From assembly GCA_934277545.1 (NCBI GenBank), contig CAKQUG010000014.1, positions 1 to 18,426 on the forward strand: a stretch of 18,426 bases of DNA, given 5' to 3'. Positions 14,167 to 18,426 of this stretch are shown piece after piece; the first letter of the stretch is position 1; every line of letters begins with the position of its first letter. The notes under the pieces were generated by a model, which worked only from the letters and a program-made list of their open reading frames with translations, did not search any database and was not told the origin of the DNA. The DNA comes from an uncultured Alphaproteobacteria bacterium. Its GTDB lineage: Bacteria > Pseudomonadota > Alphaproteobacteria > RF32 > CAG-239. The translations under genes were made by a program, and so were the position numbers.

Positions 14167-14565
14167 TTAAGGAACTAAATTTAATTTTTTTAATGCTTTC
14201 TCAAGGGGATATTCAAGTCCGGCATTTTTTATTTCGTCTGCATAAATAACATTTCTTATGTATTTCAAATCACATAGAATAATGTCGTTAGATTTATTAT
14301 CGTAAAAATTTGGTTCATAAATAATGTAGCGTCCGGTAAATTTGGAGAGAAAATTTAAAATATTTTTATACTTATTAATATATTGAGCAATCAAAACAAT
14401 TGCTTTTTCTCTTTCATAGTTTTTAATCGTATCCGTTATCTCTTTTGCGGCAATTTGCACCTTAGCTATACGACGAGCATTTTTAAGTATTTCATGTATG
14501 GCCGTGTAAATATCATCTGTTTTTTTATTTTCCAAATTAATGTCAATCTGATTATTTTCTGTCAT
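14167..14565 (-). CDS. hypothetical protein (132 residues)
   Basis: I do not recognise this protein. The N-terminal half is helical and charged (HEILKNARRIAKVQIAAKEI, then IKNYEREKAIVLIAQYINKY). The second half is more strand-like, with YIIYEPNFYDNKSNDIILCD. No signal peptide or membrane span is seen. A proper Shine-Dalgarno AAGGATAG precedes the ATG, which supports it as a real gene on this strand. It is convergent with the nuclease-like gene; a 6-bp repeat TAAATA/TATTTA around the two stops may be a weak shared terminator. Cargo in a prophage-like region is the only contextual clue. Confidence 0.6.
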   Translation of the reverse strand: MTENNQIDINLENKKTDDIYTAIHEILKNARRIAKVQIAAKEITDTIKNYEREKAIVLIAQYINKYKNILNFLSKFTGRYIIYEPNFYDNKSNDIILCDLKYIRNVIYADEIKNAGLEYPLEKALKKLNLVP

Positions 14566-14877
14566 TTATGTACTATCCTTTTATTTTACTCTAATAGCTT
14601 TAATGTATAATATATTTTGCTTTATCTCAAGTTTTTTGAAATCTATAATTAAAATGAAACCGGAGTTTTTGAAATACAAATAAATAGGCTTGCGAGCTGA
14701 AATTGCTTATATATTATGTATATCAAACACGGTGTAGACACAGATACATTAAGCGATTTAAAGTTTACAAGAGTGGCAATGTTAGACAAATAATATCTGA
14801 CTTCTGCTTTTTGTAACCATAATAGCATATTTCTGAGTGTTTTGTGAAAAAGCTGAGATATTGATATAAAATACTTG
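14566..14877. other. AT-rich intergenic stretch, possible gene remnant
   Basis: About 310 bases between the divergent hypothetical gene and the AbiE promoter. It should hold the promoter of the minus-strand gene. A 25-codon frame at 14716-14793 (plus) reads MYIKHGVDTDTLSDLKFTRV, then AMLDK and a stop. It has a natural composition but no clear ribosome-binding site and may be a worn gene fragment. I see no RNA gene here. Confidence 0.35.
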
Positions 14878-14903
14878 ATTTTCTCCAGAAAGTTTTATAT
14901 TAT
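14875..14903 (+). promoter_or_regulatory. promoter of the abiE operon
   Basis: TTGATT (14875-14880), a 17-base spacer and TATTAT (14898-14903). The -35 box overlaps the outer inverted repeat, and the -10 box lies in the inner palindrome. Confidence 0.55.
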
Positions 14904-14922
14904 AAAACTAATTGGAGAAAAT
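14878..14922 (+). promoter_or_regulatory. nested palindromes over the abiE promoter and Shine-Dalgarno
   Basis: The outer repeat is ATTTTCTCC (14878-14886) with GGAGAAAAT (14914-14922), a perfect 9 bp. The inner palindrome is AGTTTTATA (14891-14899) with TATAAAACT (14901-14909), a perfect 9 bp around one base. The outer right arm is the Shine-Dalgarno itself. AbiEi antitoxins are known to bind promoter inverted repeats and autorepress, so these are the likely operator. A translation-blocking mRNA hairpin is also possible. Confidence 0.65.
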
Positions 14923-15510
14923 ATGATATATTCGTTTGATGATTTAGCGTTGAAGTTTCGTGATTATACCGACATTAAAGGAAAAATCCGCCGGGAACTT
15001 CAGTCCGGAAAATTGATACAGGTGATACGCGGACTTTATGAAACAGATGCGGAAACATCCGGTAAATATCTCGCAGGGTTGATTTACGGGCCGTCCTATC
15101 TGTCGTTTGATTACGCTTTGTCGGCATATTCGCTTATACCTGAAGCCGTTTATCGAACTTATACCTCTGCAACGTTTCAAAAGAGGAAGTCTAAGCAGTA
15201 TCAAAACCATTTTGGAGTTTTCACGTATCGAGATATTCCCTCTGAGGTTTATCCGTTAGGAATTTTGCTACACGAGGAAAATGGTTATTCTTATCAAATC
15301 GCCACACCGGAAAAGGCATTGTGTGATAAGCTCTATACATTGCCACCGGCTAAAAATTTAAGCGAACTGCATGCTCTTTTATTTGATGATTTGCGAATTG
15401 ACGAGCAGGAATTTTGGAAACTTAATATGAATAGCTTAAATGAGTTGGTACCATTATATCATGCAAGTAATCTCAATCTTTTACGTAAGTTAATCCAGAG
15501 GAATAAGTAA
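14923..15510 (+). CDS. abiEi: AbiEi antitoxin / transcriptional repressor
   Basis: This is the antitoxin of a type IV toxin-antitoxin system. The N-terminal winged helix (YSFDDLALKFRDYTDIKGKI, then RRELQSGKLIQVIRGLYETD) is followed by the AbiEi core: YGPSYLSFDYALSAYSLIPE, the aromatic strand FGVFTYRDIP, and YQIATPEKALCDKLYTLPPA. The 195-residue length fits shorter AbiEi proteins. I chose ATG 14923, preceded by TTGGAGAAA, over an upstream TTG at 14875, which lies in the promoter. The stop overlaps the toxin start as TAATG, so translation is coupled. AbiEi both represses the operon and counteracts the toxin without stable protein contact. Confidence 0.88.
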   Translation: MIYSFDDLALKFRDYTDIKGKIRRELQSGKLIQVIRGLYETDAETSGKYLAGLIYGPSYLSFDYALSAYSLIPEAVYRTYTSATFQKRKSKQYQNHFGVFTYRDIPSEVYPLGILLHEENGYSYQIATPEKALCDKLYTLPPAKNLSELHALLFDDLRIDEQEFWKLNMNSLNELVPLYHASNLNLLRKLIQRNK

Positions 15511-16391
15511 TGCAAACCGTTTTGGAGCAGATGTTAGGACATTATAAAACCGATACGACAGAAGAAAAGAAAAATGCACTGAAAGAAGTTGTGCAAGAAG
15601 TAGCGTTGTGTGGCCTGTCACGGGCCGGATTTTTTAAGCACGCAGCTTTTTATGGCGGTACAGCTCTCCGAATTTTTTACGGACTTGACCGTTTTTCCGA
15701 AGATTTGGATTTTTCACTGGTTGCGCCAAATGCAGATTTTCAACTTAATCGCTATTTTTCAGGGTTAGAAAGTGAGATGGCCTCATTAGGTTTGCGGTTT
15801 TCTATTGAAGAAAAACAAAAAACGGCAGATACTGCTATAAAATCGGCTTTTTTGAAGGGAAACACCAAAGAGCATATTTTGAGTATTTACGATGTTAATA
15901 CTATTGGTATCAACCCTGATGAAGTGATAAAAATAAAGTTTGAAGTTGACACGAATCCGCCGGCTTTTGCGCAATTTGAAAGTAAATATCGTTTGTTGCC
16001 AACACCTTATCAGGTTAAACTCTATGATATGCCGTCTTTGTTTGCTGGCAAACTCCATGCAGTTATTTGCCGCGCTTGGAAAAGCCGTGTTAAGGGACGG
16101 GATCTTTATGACTATATTTTTTATCTAGCAAAGCAGGCAGAAGTTAATCTTCCACATTTACGTATGCGGCTTGAAGATTCCGGTGCATTATCTAAAGATG
16201 AGCCGTTTACAAGAGAAACGTTGTTGGAAATGCTTAATAAGCGGTTTGATACAATTGATTTTGAACAAGCTAAACAGGATGTTTTGCCGTTTATTGCCAA
16301 TCCGGCCAAGTTGGATTTATGGTGTAAAGATTTCTTTATTGATATTACTAAAAATCTGCAAATTGTTGAAGAGACAGAGACCTTTTCTTAA
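15510..16391 (+). CDS. abiEii: AbiEii nucleotidyltransferase toxin
   Basis: AbiEii is a DNA-polymerase-beta-like nucleotidyltransferase. Related toxins (MenT) add nucleotides to tRNA acceptor ends and stop growth, and AbiE aborts phage infection. It has 293 residues. Motif I is FYGGTALRIFYGLDRFSEDL then DFS (48-69), with the two catalytic aspartates at 65 and 67. Motif II is IKIKFEVDTNPP, with Glu/Asp. Motif III lies in LFAGKLHAVICRAWKSRVKG followed by RDLYDYIFYL, with the conserved Lys and Asp. All key residues are present, so the pair looks functional, unlike the phage genes. It overlaps abiEi by one base. Confidence 0.92.
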   Translation: MQTVLEQMLGHYKTDTTEEKKNALKEVVQEVALCGLSRAGFFKHAAFYGGTALRIFYGLDRFSEDLDFSLVAPNADFQLNRYFSGLESEMASLGLRFSIEEKQKTADTAIKSAFLKGNTKEHILSIYDVNTIGINPDEVIKIKFEVDTNPPAFAQFESKYRLLPTPYQVKLYDMPSLFAGKLHAVICRAWKSRVKGRDLYDYIFYLAKQAEVNLPHLRMRLEDSGALSKDEPFTRETLLEMLNKRFDTIDFEQAKQDVLPFIANPAKLDLWCKDFFIDITKNLQIVEETETFS

Positions 16392-16518
16392 AAATAAACA
16401 TTTTAGAGGTCTGAGTTGGCGGCTTTTTACTAAAGGTTTGATATTTCTAAATATTATGTAAAATCAAGGCGTTATTTTGTATATTTTTCCTCATATTTAT
16501 CCTTTTGCACAACCAATA

Positions 16519-16557
16519 AAAACAGCTAAACCCCTCTAAGAGGGGTTTAGCTGTTTT
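16519..16557. terminator. long bidirectional terminator after abiE
   Basis: A perfect 18-bp stem (16519-16536 with 16540-16557), loop TAA, with A/T runs at both ends. It closes the abiE operon 127 bases after the stop; the intervening sequence shows no gene. Confidence 0.85.
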
Positions 16558-16559
16558 AA

Positions 16560-16720
16560 ATGATTATGACTTGGATTTGAACCTACGAGAAAAGTAGGTT
16601 CACTACAAGCGAAAGGCGGGCGGGAGAACGCCGGTGAGGGCTGCAAAGACCGAACGAGCGCAGTGGAACGAGCATTGCAAAGCAATGTTGAGGACAAATC
16701 CTGCCCCCGCAACCACTAGA
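16560..16720 (+). other. GC-rich, hairpin-rich segment ending in a tRNA-like 3' end
   Basis: This is an island of high GC in AT-rich surroundings. In order it holds TTGGATTTGAACC, a minus-strand T-arm look-alike; a perfect 9-bp hairpin TGAACCTAC/GTAGGTTCA (16578-16602); GGCG/CGCC; two copies of GAACGAGC (16652, 16666); a hairpin CATTGC/GCAATG; and finally a sequence matching the tRNA-fMet 3' end. I cannot fold a complete tRNA from it. It could be a displaced tRNA fragment with phage attachment-arm sequence, a tRNA-linked repeat, or an unknown structured RNA. Confidence 0.45.
16695..16720 (+). repeat. right copy of tRNA 3'-end repeat (possible attR core)
   Basis: 24 of 26 bases are identical to 966-991, including the acceptor 3' strand and CCA. 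The upstream flank is unrelated to the tRNA, while a terminator follows at once, as after the true tRNA. This fits a displaced original tRNA end after integration of a mobile element. Confidence 0.5.
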
Positions 16721-16759
16721 TTAAAGGCTTTCACGATTTTGTGAAAGCCTTTAATTTTT
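16720..16759 (+). terminator. terminator after the tRNA-like end
   Basis: A perfect 15-bp stem (ATTAAAGGCTTTCAC with GTGAAAGCCTTTAAT), loop of 6 bases, then TTTT. It may be the original terminator of the tRNA-fMet locus. Confidence 0.85.
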
Positions 16760-16844
16760 GCCAGTGCTACACCGTTTTTGGTAAATTTAATCTTGGTTTG
16801 GTTACTTAAAAGCGATTAAAAATCTCCGATTTCCCTTGTGAATA

Positions 16845-16889
16845 AAAATGTTAAACTTTGTACGGATTGACAGCATTGTTTAACATTTT
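16845..16889 (-). terminator. terminator of the minus-strand gene ending at 16898
   Basis: A 12-bp perfect inverted repeat (AAAATGTTAAAC, 16845-16856, with GTTTAACATTTT, 16878-16889), loop of 21 bases, followed on the minus strand by TTATT after the T-rich end of the stem. It begins 9 bases past the stop codon. The large loop makes it less certain. Confidence 0.5.
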
Positions 16890-16897
16890 AAGTGCTT

Positions 16898-17697
16898 TTA
16901 CGCTCTTGCTTTATAAACTTTTTCCAATCCATTAAAGCTAACATAAAATCCACTTTTTCTGTAACAATCTCCTTCTTTCATTGGCATAAATGCTATTCTT
17001 GCAATATATCCATCATAGGCAGGGACTATTGAAGCAACTTGTTCTACATTTTTAATTATAATATCTTGAGCTCTTGTGGGATACATAGCATATTTTACAA
17101 TAACCCACGCCGTTCTTCCTGTTTTATCTTGAAACCATATTTGAGGAGTTATGTCAGGAGCATCACAAAATGAGTGTATTTTTAATCCTTGTTTATCAAT
17201 AAATTGCATTATTTGAAAGATAGCAAAATTATTAAATTCCCATTCAGACATTGGTATCTTTTCATCTGATGCAAGCATAAGAGGATTTATCGGCTCATTA
17301 GTAAGAAGATTAAATAAATTCCATTCTTTTCCAAGAGGTGTTAGCGTTCTTGCATCAATAGGAAAAACACAAGGAACTAAATTGTTTTGTGAACATACTT
17401 CCTGAAATATTTTCTTACGATTTTCCGGAAGGATATTCACTCCTTTGTCTTTTAATTCAATCAATAAGGAAAAAACTTGATTTTTATAACTAAAATTCAT
17501 GTCATCAAATGACGGAGATGTTAATTCCTTTCTTAACCAAGCAAAACCTTTTTCAAAACCACCATTTTCATACATTTTTTGTTGTATAAAACGCTCCATT
17601 GTATTGCGAGCATTTAAAAATAATTCACTCTCTTGCAGCCTTTCAATTATATACAATGGCTCTTGTTGCGAAAAAAAGATTTTAGTTTATCTAACAT
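16898..17697 (-). CDS. hypothetical protein, about 265 residues, with an apparent N-terminal frameshift
   Basis: I do not recognise this family. The frame from the codons at about 17686 to 16898 is open and protein-like, with PQIWFQDKTGRTAWVIVKYA and SGFYVSFNGLEKVYK near the C-terminus, but has no ATG with a ribosome-binding site; a TTG at 17656 is the first possible start. In another frame, ATG 17697 has a fine Shine-Dalgarno (AGGTGG) and reads MLDKLKSFF, then goes wrong after a run of seven Ts (17677-17671 on the minus strand). One more T would give MLDKLKSFFSQQEPLYIIER and the whole protein. No signal peptide or membrane span is seen. A terminator-like repeat follows. Confidence 0.65.
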
Positions 17698-17735
17698 ATA
17701 ATTTCCACCTATATTTTTTATATCTGTACCAGCTA

Positions 17736-18086
17736 TTAGAAATCTAATCCTACACAATTTTGATAATTGTCATCGGCATTTTCAAAATTACGCCAAGTTT
17801 CATATTCATAATAATTAAAAACACTTCTTTTTTTACAAGCCATTTCATAAGGAGCATTTTCATTTTTTATTTCACCATTATACCAATACATTTTACAATG
17901 GCACTTAACGCAATCGTTTTCATTAAAACGCAAAGTTTTTTGTATATCATCAAAACAGTAATGAACTATGTAGTTTCCCTTTTCATCAGAATCAAAAATA
18001 TATTCATAAATGCCGCCGAGATAACACTTAGCTTTATCATATTTTTTATCTTCTAAAGTCTCGCAAAAGAACCTTAAATTTTCCAC
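17736..18086 (-). CDS. hypothetical cysteine-containing protein (116 residues)
   Basis: Unrecognised. It is rich in Tyr, Asn, Asp and Cys, with CVKCHCKMYWYNGEI near the middle and AC further on, suggesting possible metal or disulfide chemistry. Secondary structure looks like beta strands (YLGGIYEYIFD, KGNYIVHYCFDD). The start is a GTG at 18086 with a poor ribosome-binding site; no ATG is available upstream. It lies 20 bases after the stop of the preceding minus-strand gene and 38 bases before the next, so the three probably form an operon. Confidence 0.55.
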   Translation of the reverse strand: MENLRFFCETLEDKKYDKAKCYLGGIYEYIFDSDEKGNYIVHYCFDDIQKTLRFNENDCVKCHCKMYWYNGEIKNENAPYEMACKKRSVFNYYEYETWRNFENADDNYQNCVGLDF

Positions 18087-18106
18087 TTTTTCGTTTTTGA
18101 TATTTT

Positions 18107-18426
18107 TAATCGTGCCAATTGAAATATTCTGTTGTCATGTCTCCCATTGCACCAACAACTTGTTGCAGAGGATTTTGTTGTGCTACTGGATTATTTGGTA
18201 ACATATTATTTTGTTGTTGCGGTATTGCGTTTGCCACCGGTATTGGGTTTGGGTATTTTTCATATTGGCGATGTTGTCAGCAATATTAGTTATCCCAAAA
18301 CCATAATTATTGGCAGAATTCCCCCAAAAGTTGGTTGTGTACTGCGGGTAGTTTGAAGTAATGCCTTGAGCGTTATATTGAGCTTTCAATTCGTTTTCGG
18401 GTTGACTTTTAAGCAATAAAACTATT
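18107..18426 (-). CDS. partial Gln/Asn-rich protein, 3' end of a gene, with a frameshift
   Basis: The C-terminal end of a gene that enters from beyond the right edge. The sequence contains NELKAQYNAQGITSNYPQYT and TNFWGNSANNYGFGITNIAD. At a run of five As (18260-18256 on the minus strand) this frame drifts into an unlikely tail. The neighbouring frame instead continues as YPNPIPVANAIPQQQNNMLP, then NNPVAQQNPLQQVVGAMGDM, ending EYFNWHD at TAA 18107. An added A, or a -1 ribosomal slip at AAA-AAT, would join them. The Pro/Gln/Asn-rich composition suggests an unstructured or surface region. The N-terminus is unseen. Confidence 0.6.

Noticed and set aside
14566..14877. A CRISPR array or tandem repeats in the AT-rich gaps.
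   Set aside because: No regularly spaced repeats are visible on reading either strand in this or the other gaps.
16610..16715. A complete tRNA, tRNA-Sec or tmRNA piece in the GC-rich segment.
   Set aside because: The 5' strand GCGGGCG pairs only imperfectly with the acceptor 3' strand, the T arm lacks TTC, and no anticodon arm can be drawn with confidence.

Overview
The window looks like a piece of chromosome from an AT-rich Gram-negative bacterium, most likely an uncultured alphaproteobacterium. That assignment is an inference of moderate to low confidence. It rests on a proteobacterial-type initiator tRNA with a C1:A72 mismatch, a PgpA phospholipid phosphatase, and Sigma70-like promoters. 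TAA, TAG and TGA are all used as stops. The window carries the remains of a lambda-like prophage followed by a low-GC accessory region.

Layout. (1) 1-1023, chromosome: tRNA-Pro(CGG) on the minus strand, pgpA, a 22-residue membrane peptide, then tRNA-fMet with a strong promoter and its own terminator. (2) 1024-10621, cryptic prophage: a lambda-type DNA packaging and head module in lambda order. It runs TerS remnant, TerL (gpA), gpW, portal (gpB), S49 protease (gpC) with a probable nested scaffold (Nu3), decoration protein (gpD), major capsid (gpE), a small FI-position protein, head-tail joiner (FII), gpZ-like and gpU-like. Two AT-rich morons and an IS200/IS605 element interrupt it. (3) 10689-16391, accessory region: the N-terminal part of an SF1 helicase, a DUF1737/zinc-ribbon protein, a low-molecular-weight tyrosine phosphatase, a nuclease-like protein, an unknown gene and a complete AbiEi/AbiEii toxin-antitoxin operon. 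(4) 16519-16759: strong terminators around a GC-rich, hairpin-rich segment that ends in a near copy of the tRNA-fMet 3' end, possibly an old attachment site. (5) 16898-18426, minus strand: three genes I do not recognise, the last running off the window.

How it fits together. The phage cannot be functional as seen. The TerS N-terminus is missing, portal and major capsid are each broken by an apparent one-base deletion in a T run, and everything after gpU (major tail, tape measure, tip, lysis) is absent. No integrase or repressor is visible. The IS200 transposase has an in-frame TAG. Two right-hand genes show the same kind of homopolymer frameshift, so sequencing or consensus error must be excluded before calling these loci decayed. 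I did not find a clearly new multi-gene system. The most interesting items are the self-contained moron with an operator-like palindrome, the nested palindromes over the AbiE promoter, the helicase/DUF1737 junction, the IS200 leader repeat and the tRNA-derived segment at 16560-16720.
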